A stretch of 64,000 nt of DNA from a virus: positions 1 to 64,000 of the IMG/VR virus record IMGVR_UViG_3300019487_000018; one strand, 5' to 3'. Below are positions 50,233 to 58,806 of the stretch, in pieces (the stretch's first letter is position 1; every line of letters begins with the position of its first letter). A program made the position numbers and the translations under genes. The notes beneath the pieces were generated by a model, which worked only from the letters and a program-made list of their open reading frames with translations, made no database searches and had not been told where the DNA came from.

Positions 50233-52175
50233 TCGAGTTCACGTCACTCACACTGCGAAACTTCCTCTCCTATGGTAACAACACAACGATTGTTAACCTC
50301 TCTCGTCAAAACACAACAACACTGATTGTTGGTGAGGACCTCGATAACACCGCTGATGGAAAGGGAGCAAACGGCGTTGGCAAGACAGCAATCATCAATG
50401 CGTTAACATATGCAGTATACGACACACCGATTTCGAATATTTCCAAGGACAACCTTGTTAACAATATCAACAAGAAGAACATGGAGGTTGTTGTTGAATT
50501 CAAAATGCCGAGTGGTGATCAGTACACAATTAAACGTGCTCGTAAGATGAAAGCTGGAGCAGCTGGAAACACAGTGTACCTGCTCAAAAACGAGGTTGAT
50601 ATTACACCAGATAGTGCCAATGCAACAAATGCACTGATCCAAAAGATCATCGGGATTCCTTACGAGTTGTTCATCCGCATTGTTGTGTTTTCAGCTGCTC
50701 ACACACCGTTCTTAGATCTAAAAGCAGCTGACCAAGCCGCAATGATTGAAGAACTGTTTGGTTTGACAATGCTTTCTGAAAAGGCCACTTACCTTAAGGA
50801 CATGATTCGCGATACTGAATCCAAGATTGCGATCCAACAGGTGTTGGTCGGTGAGAAGGAAAGGGAACGTTCTCAATATGACAAACAGGTAGAATCAGCG
50901 CGTCAAAGAATTGACGCATGGGTTTTAAAACATAATAAAGATGTCGGTGATCTTGTCGAAAAGGCAGCGATTTGGAAAAACGAACGAGAAGCCCGGCGTC
51001 TCGCAGCAGTTCAAAAAATCGAAGCGTGGGAGTCTGACCATTCGCGTGATGTTAAGACGTATGAAGATAGGTTGATTATTCTTTCAGAGATTGACTTCAA
51101 TCACGAACAGGATGTATTTGATGCAATAAAACAAGCAACTTCAGAACGTGATTCAATCGTTGCTGAACAACGAGAAAAGACTCGTGATAAAGCAACCCTT
51201 ATGTCAAAGCTTCAGACAAACGAAAACGAGCTTGAGCATCTTCGGGACGCTAAATGTCCTCGTTGTTTCCAAAATATGCCAAATGCTACACAAGAGATTC
51301 AGAGGTGTGAAACACACTCAAACGAATGGATGGTAGCAATCGAACATATCCAAACTGAGCTTGCTGAACTCTCAACATCTTTAACAGTATGTGACAATAA
51401 AATCAAGACTTGGAAGATCAGCCTTCGGGTTCAAACCATCAACGATCTTGCCCAACTTCGAGCAGAAAAGGACAGTGCTAGTAGTAACCTGCAGCGAATT
51501 AAAACCGCTGTTAACCCTTTGATCGGTACTGATCTTGCCGTACTGGATGAAAAAAATCCTTATGTAGCTCAGCTTGATCGAGTAGAAAACGAGACAAACC
51601 CGCACATAGGTGCCTTCGACGAATTGCAAAAACTCGCACCACCAGCACCGGACTACACAGCGATCAACTCACTAACAAAGGTTGTTGAACATCAACAGTT
51701 TCTGTTGAAGTTACTGACAAAGAAGGACAGTTTCGTCCGTAAGGCGCTTCTTAACAGAAACATTCCGTACCTCAACAATCAGCTTCAACACTATCTGTCA
51801 CTGTTAGGATTACCACATAAAGTTGAGTTCACTCATGAAATGACAGCAAGGATCTCTCAGATTGGTCGCGAGCTGGATTTTGGTAATCTCTCGGCAGGTC
51901 AGGCAGCACGTGTGAATTTCGCACTCGCTCTCGCATTCCGAGATGTCCTCCAAGGTCGCCACGCAAAAATCAATGTGTGTATGCTCGACGAAGTGCTCGA
52001 CCATGGATTGGATACAATTGGCGTCCAGGCGGCTGCGCGTCTGTTAAAGCGTAAGGCTCGCGATGAAGGACTTTCGTTGTACATCACCTCACACAGGGAC
52101 GAAATTGACCGTGCTTTCGACCATACGATGACTGTGCAATTGTCGAAAGGTTTCAGTTATATCATCGAAGAATGA
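50229..52175 (+). CDS. gp46: recombination ATPase gp46 (SbcC/Rad50 family)
   Basis: 648 residues. Walker A is G46ANGVGKT53. Two long coiled-coil arms flank the zinc hook C343-P-R-C346. The signature GNLSAGQAARVNFALALAF and Walker B NVCMLDEVLDHGLD with its D-loop are intact near the C-terminus. The protein forms the ATP-driven clamp of the gp46-gp47 end-processing complex. The start overlaps gp47 by 4 nt. Confidence 0.95.
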   Translation: MIEFTSLTLRNFLSYGNNTTIVNLSRQNTTTLIVGEDLDNTADGKGANGVGKTAIINALTYAVYDTPISNISKDNLVNNINKKNMEVVVEFKMPSGDQYTIKRARKMKAGAAGNTVYLLKNEVDITPDSANATNALIQKIIGIPYELFIRIVVFSAAHTPFLDLKAADQAAMIEELFGLTMLSEKATYLKDMIRDTESKIAIQQVLVGEKERERSQYDKQVESARQRIDAWVLKHNKDVGDLVEKAAIWKNEREARRLAAVQKIEAWESDHSRDVKTYEDRLIILSEIDFNHEQDVFDAIKQATSERDSIVAEQREKTRDKATLMSKLQTNENELEHLRDAKCPRCFQNMPNATQEIQRCETHSNEWMVAIEHIQTELAELSTSLTVCDNKIKTWKISLRVQTINDLAQLRAEKDSASSNLQRIKTAVNPLIGTDLAVLDEKNPYVAQLDRVENETNPHIGAFDELQKLAPPAPDYTAINSLTKVVEHQQFLLKLLTKKDSFVRKALLNRNIPYLNNQLQHYLSLLGLPHKVEFTHEMTARISQIGRELDFGNLSAGQAARVNFALALAFRDVLQGRHAKINVCMLDEVLDHGLDTIGVQAAARLLKRKARDEGLSLYITSHRDEIDRAFDHTMTVQLSKGFSYIIEE

Positions 52176-52549
52176 CAACGTTATATTTTGACGCTAATCT
52201 CAGACAGGAAGAGGCACCAATGTTGCCACGATTGCCTGTAGATACATTCCGACAACCAGATGTTGATACGGTTGTTGCACGTGATGTTGAAAGGATTATA
52301 ACATTTCGACGGATGCCGGACCCGCTTTCCTACCGAGCCCGATACACGGTTGGAGGAGTTACGGTGTATGCAAAAGTACGAAAATGGCAAGTTGTCTCAA
52401 AAACAGCCGACGACGATTTCCAAGCCCGTTGGTATGATTGGATTGCTATAGACGACAACAACTATCACGAAATTGACTGGTACCTTGAAGGATGTGTTCA
52501 TCCTTTGATACATGATCCTAAACTAAGTGGTTTCGTGTTCCATGAATAA
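52172..52549 (+). CDS. hypothetical protein (125 aa) downstream of gp46
   Basis: 4-nt overlap with gp46. Acidic, with a strand-rich middle (YRARYTVGGVTVYAKVRKWQVV) and several Trp/Tyr. I do not recognise it. Its last codons carry the late promoter of the next gene. Confidence 0.65.
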   Translation: MTTLYFDANLRQEEAPMLPRLPVDTFRQPDVDTVVARDVERIITFRRMPDPLSYRARYTVGGVTVYAKVRKWQVVSKTADDDFQARWYDWIAIDDNNYHEIDWYLEGCVHPLIHDPKLSGFVFHE

Positions 52550-52555
52550 TAAATA
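52548..52555 (+). promoter_or_regulatory. late promoter -10 box AATAAATA
   Basis: 21 nt before the ATG at 52577. Confidence 0.65.
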
Positions 52556-52576
52556 TACACATATACGGAGAAATGC

Positions 52577-52891
52577 ATGAAACTTGACGAGCTCTTGTCC
52601 GAAAATGTGGTGTGGACGGACACTCTGGGACACCTAGTTGATCAAGCGGTCCACTACCATTCACAAAACCCTCACGATGATGCAGCTCGAATTCTTCGCC
52701 ACTACATCGCTCCAATGTTAAGTCACGCTCATGATCATCCGGCCGACATTGATGATCCTGAAGCATTTCGGACAGCTGTTCATACCCTTCAAACAAACTT
52801 TCCTAACCCTGTTGCGGATAGTTTGAAACAGGTCGTACATTTCCTGCATAACGCTATGCCTTACTACAAGGAAAGTGACAAGGGGATTTGA
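52577..52891 (+). CDS. His-rich hypothetical protein (104 aa)
   Basis: CGGAG precedes the ATG and a late box lies 21 nt upstream. The middle is His/Asp-rich (HYHSQNPHDDAARILRHYIAPMLSHAHDHPADIDD), which could bind metal. The protein is otherwise helical. No known family. The stop codon lies in a small hairpin (52883-52896) just before the next late box. Confidence 0.65.
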   Translation: MKLDELLSENVVWTDTLGHLVDQAVHYHSQNPHDDAARILRHYIAPMLSHAHDHPADIDDPEAFRTAVHTLQTNFPNPVADSLKQVVHFLHNAMPYYKESDKGI

Positions 52892-52894
52892 ATC

Positions 52895-52902
52895 CCTAAA
52901 TA
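52895..52902 (+). promoter_or_regulatory. late promoter -10 box CCTAAATA
   Basis: 21 nt before the ATG at 52924. Confidence 0.65.
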
Positions 52903-52923
52903 GTTCTCCATACGGAGAGTTAT

Positions 52924-53517
52924 ATGCAGAAGAAAGTATTCATGGGGATTGATCAATCCTACACAAGTTGTGGTGTTGTGTTAATCAACGAACAGAAAGA
53001 AGTTCTCAATTGCTATCGTATCACGTCTTCAAAAACTGACGACATATACCAACGCGCGCAGACGATCACTAACACAGTCAGTTCCTTGATTCAAAAGCAT
53101 GACCCATACGTGATTGGTCTCGAAGGATTGGCATTTTCGAATTTCGGTAATGCCACACGAGATCTCGCCGGCCTTCAATTTTGCCTAGTTCAGCGAATCC
53201 GTTACTACCACAATCACCACTACGGACCTGTTATAGTCGCTCCTAAGGAACTAAAGAAATATGCATTCAAGGGCAACGCAACCAAAGACAACATGGTTGA
53301 CAAACTCCCACAAGCCGTGTTAGACTTGTTCAAGGAGCACAACTTCAAGAAGACAACAGGGTTGTATGATGTAACTGATGCCTATTGGATTGCGTGCTAT
53401 GCACAAGACAAACACAGACCCGACCAGACCTCCTCGTTATATTTCGTTTTTGATTCACTAGTAGATCCGAAGCATTTCACAGTAGAACAGATCAGACAAG
53501 CAGTCCTCGACCTCTGA
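52924..53517 (+). CDS. RuvC-like Holliday junction resolvase
   Basis: 197 residues of RNase H fold. The four acidic positions are seen at D10 (MGIDQSYTSCGVV), E67 (GLEGLAF), and D149 and D152 (YDVTDAYWIA). RuvC-type enzymes cut four-way junctions before packaging and could replace T4 endonuclease VII (gp49). KELKKYAFKGNATKDNM is the typical DNA-contact loop. A late box is consistent with action at packaging. Confidence 0.88.
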   Translation: MQKKVFMGIDQSYTSCGVVLINEQKEVLNCYRITSSKTDDIYQRAQTITNTVSSLIQKHDPYVIGLEGLAFSNFGNATRDLAGLQFCLVQRIRYYHNHHYGPVIVAPKELKKYAFKGNATKDNMVDKLPQAVLDLFKEHNFKKTTGLYDVTDAYWIACYAQDKHRPDQTSSLYFVFDSLVDPKHFTVEQIRQAVLDL

Positions 53518-53832
53518 AACAAACAGATCAAATAGAAACATAGCCGAACAAACCCTAACTGTCGGTGGCGTAGGAACAGAGTCCGTCTCTCGAGCCTCAG
53601 GAACGATGTCCTGAAAGTTGACCCGCTTGGGAGTGAAGCCCCCTTCACTCATGATTCAACGTTTTGCGTCGCAGTTCTACCGCACTGTCGCGCGTGTTCA
53701 TAAAACACAAAAAGGAGCGGTATGGTGTATCTTTTCAATATTAAAACGAGAAATGATAGACGAGAACGTGAGCGTTCCGACGAACGCAGTGAGGAAGGAC
53801 GCGAACAGTTCTGCTTCGCGTCAGCGAAGCAA
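53518..53832 (+). other. gene-poor gap with several hairpins
   Basis: 315 nt between two convergent genes with no convincing gene. Hairpins: TCAGGA/TCCTGA (53597-53614), GAGTGAAG-CCCC-CTTCACTC (53631-53650), GAACG-TGAG-CGTTC (53764-53777) and GCTTCGC-GTCA-GCGAAGC (53813-53830). None has a T-run. A plus-strand ORF of 69 codons (53722-53931) has AAGGAG only 4 nt before its ATG and overlaps the opposite gene; it is doubtful. Codons around 53764-53830 look like low-complexity repeats. Confidence 0.5.
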
Positions 53833-54063
53833 TCAATATTGTGGATACATCTTTTTCGCTTCAACTTCGAGCCGTTTTTCAATAAACTCTACCATTCGCT
53901 GACGTTCAATAGCTGTTGTAACAAACATTGAGTCATACTGGACAGCACCACGCATGAAGTAGGAAATCTCTACCAATCGATCGATGATGCCTTCGCGCTC
54001 AGATTCCATCCGACTAAACATTTTTCGAATGTCATCATCAGTTCCTATTCTGAGCGTCAGGTA
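53833..54063 (-). CDS. -1 frame extension of the gp26-like protein (tail chaperone-like C-terminal part)
   Basis: Open in the -1 frame from the TAC codon at 54063 to TGA at 53833, 76 codons. It begins YLTLRIGTDDDIRKMFSRMESER and continues DRLVEISYFMRGAVQYDSMFVTTAIERQRMVEFIEKRLE. The last part resembles short proteins encoded after gp26 homologues in T4-like phages (EISxxMRG...ER). An independent start at ATG 54021 is possible, but no Shine-Dalgarno precedes it. Reached by a -1 slip, it makes a 339-residue fusion. Confidence 0.7.
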   Translation of the reverse strand, partial: YLTLRIGTDDDIRKMFSRMESEREGIIDRLVEISYFMRGAVQYDSMFVTTAIERQRMVEFIEKRLEVEAKKMYPQY

Positions 54064-54851
54064 AAAAAACTTACTGGGTTGGCATTGATGTAAAGTTCAA
54101 TCGCACCACCGCAATCGAGACATGCTCGGTGAACAATTCCATCCACGCCCCATTGACTGACTCGTTGAGCTGCTTGTTCAATCTGTCTTTTCCAACCGAG
54201 AGGAACCGCTAGAACCCACTGGCGAATCTGATCTTTGTCTGTGATTGTATCAACTGATCGAATTACACCGGTGATTGTATCAACGACAAGTTTGATCGCT
54301 TCTTCTTCTGTCAGTTCGTTACGTTTCGTTAAAGCGGTCGTTTGATAAAGCTCAACGATATGCTGGTATGTCAACGGTTTCAGAGTCACAACCTGTCCAT
54401 TTGTCATCGTAAGCCTGTATTCATCTTTCACGATAGTCGGATCGACCATCTTTGCCGAACGGATGATTTCGTTCAGGTCAATCTGATACGAGTGTTTCTT
54501 GGCGTGTTCACAATCATGCGTGAAGAATGCCTCCATTGTTCCTTCAAAAGATACCATTCGGAGGCAAATCATCAAATAGTCGACGTCCTTCGAAAGTAGT
54601 TCGGTTGGCTTGAGAATTTGTGGAATACAGCGCGAGAATACTTCAACAATAGCTTTGCCAGATAGAAGTTTGTCTGGCGTGCTAAACACAATCTCATCCA
54701 TTGCGGTCATTGGATACACTTCAAGTTCACCATGCTTAACATCCGGCGCAAGTTCGCCGTTCTCGTAGAACAAACCTTGCGACGGTAACTTAAAAGTTGC
54801 GCCAGGGATACGCAATTTTTCCATCAATGGATTTTCGTGGGTTTCACTCAT
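54057..54851 (-). CDS. gp26: T4 gp26-like baseplate hub / tail-assembly protein
   Basis: 264 residues. LRIPGATFKLPSQGLFYENGELAPDVKHGELEVYPMTAMDEIVFSTPDKLLSG is the signature of the T4 baseplate-hub assembly family (gp26-type). A CLDCGGAIEL C-terminus could bind metal. The gene ends AGT TTT TTT ACC TGA, a perfect X-XXX-XXX slip site two codons before the stop. A late box lies 21 nt upstream, and GGAGA precedes the ATG. It sits next to the tape-measure gene, the usual place for frameshifted tail chaperones, but on the other strand. Confidence 0.82.
   Translation of the reverse strand: MSETHENPLMEKLRIPGATFKLPSQGLFYENGELAPDVKHGELEVYPMTAMDEIVFSTPDKLLSGKAIVEVFSRCIPQILKPTELLSKDVDYLMICLRMVSFEGTMEAFFTHDCEHAKKHSYQIDLNEIIRSAKMVDPTIVKDEYRLTMTNGQVVTLKPLTYQHIVELYQTTALTKRNELTEEEAIKLVVDTITGVIRSVDTITDKDQIRQWVLAVPLGWKRQIEQAAQRVSQWGVDGIVHRACLDCGGAIELYINANPVSFFT
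54063..54069 (-). promoter_or_regulatory. putative -1 ribosomal frameshift slip site T_TTT_TTT
   Basis: Seven T residues on the minus strand, in phase as (AG)T TTT TTT ACC TGA. A -1 slip puts TAC CTG ACG in frame and bypasses the TGA at 54059-54057. Confidence 0.7.
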
Positions 54852-54872
54852 ACAGATCTCCTTAACACTGAG

Positions 54873-54880
54873 TATTTACA
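54873..54880 (-). promoter_or_regulatory. late promoter -10 box TGTAAATA
   Basis: 21 nt before the gp26-like ATG at 54851. Divergent from 54895-54902. Confidence 0.7.
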
Positions 54881-54894
54881 AAAGGGAAGCGTCC

Positions 54895-54902
54895 GATAAA
54901 TA
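54895..54902 (+). promoter_or_regulatory. late promoter -10 box GATAAATA
   Basis: 22 nt before the tape-measure ATG at 54925. Confidence 0.7.
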
Positions 54903-54924
54903 CGCGGTATGAAGGGGTATTTTG

Positions 54925-56988
54925 ATGGCGGAAGCTAACATCGCAACACAACAAATCGCAGCTTTGGCTGAATCGTCACGGCAATTGGTTGCCGCGCACA
55001 ACGCTGAACTGAAGGCGATGAAGCAGTACACAGATGCGCTGAATCAGTCAACAGAAGCGTTAGAAGCTTACGAGTTGGAGTTGACGAAGGGTCAAGAACT
55101 GACGGACGATGAAAACAAACTCCTCCAAAAAGCCCTTGTCGCAAAGCAAAAAGAACTGCAGATCACCAACAGCCTGAACGCAGCAAACAAGCGACTTCAG
55201 GACATGCTTCAGCAGCGCCACAAAATTGCTAAAGAGGATCCAACACTTGGAAAGGTTCACAACAGACTTATCCGCGAGCAGATCCAACAGATCAGAACAC
55301 TGAAGTCCTCTCAGGCTGCCGCTTCCGCTGGTTCCGCGGCGTCCGCTGCCCAGTTTGCAAAAATGATGAGTGGAGCCGTTGTAGCGCTTCGAGTTTTCAC
55401 CGGCATTTTGGGTATCATCGTTGGTGCGATACTGGGTCAGTATGAACTCCAAAAGAAGTTGATGGTCGCCAACCAAGGATTCATCGAAGGAACTGACAAC
55501 GCAACCCAAGCGTTGATGCGTCAACAAGAACTTGCAACACTTCGTGCGAAAGTTGAACCAGTTGAATTTGCTAAAATCATTACATCATCTCGACAAATGG
55601 TCAACGCGTTAGGTGGTAATGCAAAGGTAGTTGATTTGTTGTCTGAATCACAACATGCATTATATGCAATGACCGGCAACTTCGCCGATGCATTGAAAGC
55701 AGCAAACGATATCGCACAATCATTGATCTATAGTGGTTTCCGTCCAACGCAACAAGCAATGGAAGCGTATATCCGCGACCTGAAAGACCTTCACATCCTC
55801 ACAGGTAGAACCGAAGCAGAGCTTCGAGGAATGTTTGACGAGATTGCTAAAGATACCGATTCACTCACGTTGTTGCGAGCAGCTCGAGAAGATGAACGTG
55901 AAGCAATCCTTGCATCACAACGAGCATTATTTAAGTTGGGTGTTGAAGCTGGTATGACGGCTGAACAAGCTCGAGATGCGGCAAAGATGTTGAACAAGAT
56001 GGTTGCCGCGAAGCCGCTGGAGCGTATTAAACAAGCAGCGAAAATGCGCGCATTTGGTGCAGCATTCGGTATTGCTGGAAGTGAAGAAGCAGCACGAGCA
56101 GTTCTAGCCGGACCAAGAGCAACAGCTGATCAGAAAAAGTCCCTGCAACAATTTAGCATGGCGGCAACAAGCTTCGCCGATCAAGCACGAGGTGCAGGCA
56201 TGGCAACAGAAATTGCTGTAACAACTCTCCTTGACAAGCTTGACCTTGAGCAGTATTACGGACCTGGCAGCACATTTTCAACAACGTTAGGACAACAATT
56301 GCAAAACAATGCGGGTGATTTGCTGAAACAGTTCATTGACATTGCAAAGGATCCGCTCGCTAAAGTCGTACAGACAGAAGAATGGGCAAGAACACTTGTT
56401 GAATGGGCTGCTGTAAGTGGTGGTTGGTTAGCAATTATATCAAACCACTTGAAAGACATTCTCGAAGCGGTTAGGGGTATGTGGGCTTCAATCAAACATG
56501 GGTTCGGTTGGGTAGGGGACAAAATGGCTGAATTCTGGCTCGGGTTCAAATCAGTATTTCTTGAGATGTTCTATGGACTTGCTGAGGCACTGGGTAAAGT
56601 TCCTGGTTTAGGTTCACTAACTGAATGGGCAACCGAGGGCAGAAAGAACCTAGATAAAGAGGCGTTGCGTATTGGTGCAAGTACTCAACCAATTGGTGAT
56701 AGATCTGCGCTCGTGAAGAAAGAGCGTGAACTAGAAGAGCGCCAGAGGAAACTTGAACAGCGGACTACCGCTGCTCCGGCTGAAAACAAACAGGTTGTTG
56801 ATGAAGCGAAGAAAACGAATAACACACTTGAGAAGCAAAACGCACTGATGGAAGAAGGTAACGCTATTGCGAAGAAGACGCTCGAGCAAGCGACAACATC
56901 TGCAGCTGAAATCAAAGCACGACTTGAAGAAGCGGCAAGAATGGATGCGGCGAAACGAGGTCTCTCTTATCACGATCTCGTTCGGTAA
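54925..56988 (+). CDS. tail tape measure-like protein (687 aa)
   Basis: Start at ATG 54925 with GAAGGGG upstream. Long helical, Ala/Gln-rich sequence with coiled coils at both ends. A hydrophobic segment (VVALRVFTGILGIIVGAILG, about residues 150-170) fits a membrane-inserting tape-measure region. A second apolar/Trp-rich part lies near residues 490-560. The position between the tail chaperone-like gene and the portal supports the call. T4 gp29 is of similar length (590). Confidence 0.75.
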   Translation: MAEANIATQQIAALAESSRQLVAAHNAELKAMKQYTDALNQSTEALEAYELELTKGQELTDDENKLLQKALVAKQKELQITNSLNAANKRLQDMLQQRHKIAKEDPTLGKVHNRLIREQIQQIRTLKSSQAAASAGSAASAAQFAKMMSGAVVALRVFTGILGIIVGAILGQYELQKKLMVANQGFIEGTDNATQALMRQQELATLRAKVEPVEFAKIITSSRQMVNALGGNAKVVDLLSESQHALYAMTGNFADALKAANDIAQSLIYSGFRPTQQAMEAYIRDLKDLHILTGRTEAELRGMFDEIAKDTDSLTLLRAAREDEREAILASQRALFKLGVEAGMTAEQARDAAKMLNKMVAAKPLERIKQAAKMRAFGAAFGIAGSEEAARAVLAGPRATADQKKSLQQFSMAATSFADQARGAGMATEIAVTTLLDKLDLEQYYGPGSTFSTTLGQQLQNNAGDLLKQFIDIAKDPLAKVVQTEEWARTLVEWAAVSGGWLAIISNHLKDILEAVRGMWASIKHGFGWVGDKMAEFWLGFKSVFLEMFYGLAEALGKVPGLGSLTEWATEGRKNLDKEALRIGASTQPIGDRSALVKKERELEERQRKLEQRTTAAPAENKQVVDEAKKTNNTLEKQNALMEEGNAIAKKTLEQATTSAAEIKARLEEAARMDAAKRGLSYHDLVR

Positions 56989-56991
56989 CGA

Positions 56992-56999
56992 AATAAATA
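56992..56999 (+). promoter_or_regulatory. late promoter -10 box AATAAATA
   Basis: 23 nt before the portal ATG at 57023. Confidence 0.7.
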
Positions 57000-57022
57000 A
57001 TCCTTGATATAAAGGCACATAC

Positions 57023-58717
57023 ATGGCAAAGTTCGTAGACTTCTTCAAAGTTGTCCAGCCAAAAACTGGCACAACGACAATGACCGATAGTCAAAGCATT
57101 GGCGATCAAGGCGTCTATGCAAACTACTCATGGTACCAGCGACTGATTCAAGGATCTGCCTCTCGTATTACACGTTACCGTGAATATGATTTGATGGACA
57201 ACGACGTTGAAGTAGCTCGAGCACTGGATACGATTGCAGAAGAAATGACAGGATCTAATCCACAACTTGAAATGCCGCTAGAACTCAACATCAAGATGGA
57301 GAAGCAAGAGTCAATCCCTTCATCCGTTGTTATGACGTTGAAATCTACCCTTAGTTATTGGTGTGATCTCCATGAATGGGAAACCCGTTTATTTCCCGTA
57401 GCTCGTAACTCGATCAAATATGGGGACTGTTTCTTTCGTCGCAAGACGGACACGAAGAAGTGGGAATACATTCATCCTAAGAACGTTGTTGCAGCAATTG
57501 TTGACGAAAATGATATGACGCGAGTGCTTGGATGGCAAATCAAGCAAGACATTAAAGTGCCGAACTCGCCCTACAATGCTCCTGTCGGTCATTTTGGGAA
57601 GTATAGTGAAACACAAGTAGACACATACAGTGCAGATGAGATTGTGTGGTTCACATTGAACAATGATCTCGGTGAGCAAGCGCCATTTGGTGATAGCGTG
57701 CTTCGTGCTATTTACCGTGCACAAAAGCAGAAGGAACTGCTGGAAGATGCAATCATCATCTATCGTATCCAGCGTGCTCCTGAACGTCGTGTTTTCTACA
57801 TCGATGTTGGAAAGATGCCACCACAACGCGTTAAGACGTATCTTGAACAAATCAAGAACGAAATCCGCCAGAAGAAAATTCCAACATATGGTGGGGGTGT
57901 TGAACAAGTTGATAGTGTTTACAACCCACACAGTATGAATGAGGACTTCTTTTTTGCACAACGTCAAGAAGGTAAGGGCTCACGCGTTGAAGTTCTACCA
58001 GGGGGACAAGGTCTCGGCGAACTTGCCGATCTCGAATACTTCCAATGGAAAGTCTTTCGTGGTCTTCGGATTCCTCTGTCATACATGAGAGAAGGCCAAG
58101 ATAATGCCATCTTTAATGATGGCAACACTGGTATTGCATACATCCAAGAATTGCGATTCGCTTTATTTGTGAAGCGTCTGCAGCGCTATGTTGAACGTGT
58201 TCTTGACAAGGAGTTCAAGCGCTATCTCCACGCTGCAGGAATCAACATCGATACAGCTATTTTCAACATTAAGCTGCCAGATCCGGAAAACTTTGGCATC
58301 TACAAGCAGCAGAAGCTCGATAGTGAGTTGCTTAATACAATGTCAACGGCGCAGGCTATTACATCACTTTCTGCACGATTTGCAGAGAAGAAGTACCTGC
58401 AGCTTACAGACGAAGAAATCATCACCAACTATCGTCAGAAGTGCGAAGAGTTGCAGCTTGATCCAGAAGATTCTGCAAGCATGCCGAAGGTCTACGGTCC
58501 ACCACCAACTGAAGGAGGTTTGGTAGCTGGTGGCCTTGGAGGTGGTCCAGGCATGTTCCCAGGAACGCTTGGAGGAGTTGGAGGCGCTCCTGGCATGGAA
58601 ACCGGTGGTTTAGGTGGTGAAATGGGTGGTCAGCTTCCAGCAGGAGGTCCGGAAACTCAAACTGCTGGACCCGCACAACTCCCTGGAAATACAGGTGGAA
58701 TGACGCCGCCTCAGTAA
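57023..58717 (+). CDS. gp20: portal vertex protein gp20
   Basis: 564 residues (T4: 524). Signature stretches include YRLMDND-like YREYDLMDNDVEVARALDTIAEE, RNSIKYGDCFF, EIVWFTLNND, RRVFYIDVGKMP, GLGELADLEYFQWKVFRGLRIP and YFRxR-like YMREGQDNAIFNDG. Twelve copies form the DNA entry channel and prohead initiation site. The C-terminal ~70 residues are an added Gly/Pro-rich, probably flexible tail (GGLGGGPGMFPGTLGG). Its own late box lies upstream. Confidence 0.95.
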   Translation: MAKFVDFFKVVQPKTGTTTMTDSQSIGDQGVYANYSWYQRLIQGSASRITRYREYDLMDNDVEVARALDTIAEEMTGSNPQLEMPLELNIKMEKQESIPSSVVMTLKSTLSYWCDLHEWETRLFPVARNSIKYGDCFFRRKTDTKKWEYIHPKNVVAAIVDENDMTRVLGWQIKQDIKVPNSPYNAPVGHFGKYSETQVDTYSADEIVWFTLNNDLGEQAPFGDSVLRAIYRAQKQKELLEDAIIIYRIQRAPERRVFYIDVGKMPPQRVKTYLEQIKNEIRQKKIPTYGGGVEQVDSVYNPHSMNEDFFFAQRQEGKGSRVEVLPGGQGLGELADLEYFQWKVFRGLRIPLSYMREGQDNAIFNDGNTGIAYIQELRFALFVKRLQRYVERVLDKEFKRYLHAAGINIDTAIFNIKLPDPENFGIYKQQKLDSELLNTMSTAQAITSLSARFAEKKYLQLTDEEIITNYRQKCEELQLDPEDSASMPKVYGPPPTEGGLVAGGLGGGPGMFPGTLGGVGGAPGMETGGLGGEMGGQLPAGGPETQTAGPAQLPGNTGGMTPPQ

Positions 58718-58743
58718 AAAAGTAGCCAAATCAACAAGGTAGA

Positions 58744-58751
58744 AATAAATA
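58744..58751 (+). promoter_or_regulatory. late promoter -10 box AATAAATA
   Basis: 55 nt before the ATG at 58807. Confidence 0.6.
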
Positions 58752-58806
58752 ACCACGAATCACCTAAACCGGTGAGTTTAACTGTTGTTTCCACAAGGAG
58801 CAGACA

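Noticed and set aside
52881-52897. tRNA T-arm-like GGGGATTTGAATCCC
   Set aside because: No acceptor, D or anticodon arms around it; it is a small hairpin over a stop codon.
53458-53652. 64-codon minus-strand frame starting MSEGGFTPKRVNF
   Set aside because: The N-terminus looks protein-like, but there is no ribosome site, no late box, and the second half is antisense to the resolvase gene.
57389-57967. 192-codon minus-strand open frame opposite the portal gene
   Set aside because: Lies inside a certain gene, no Shine-Dalgarno and no late box.
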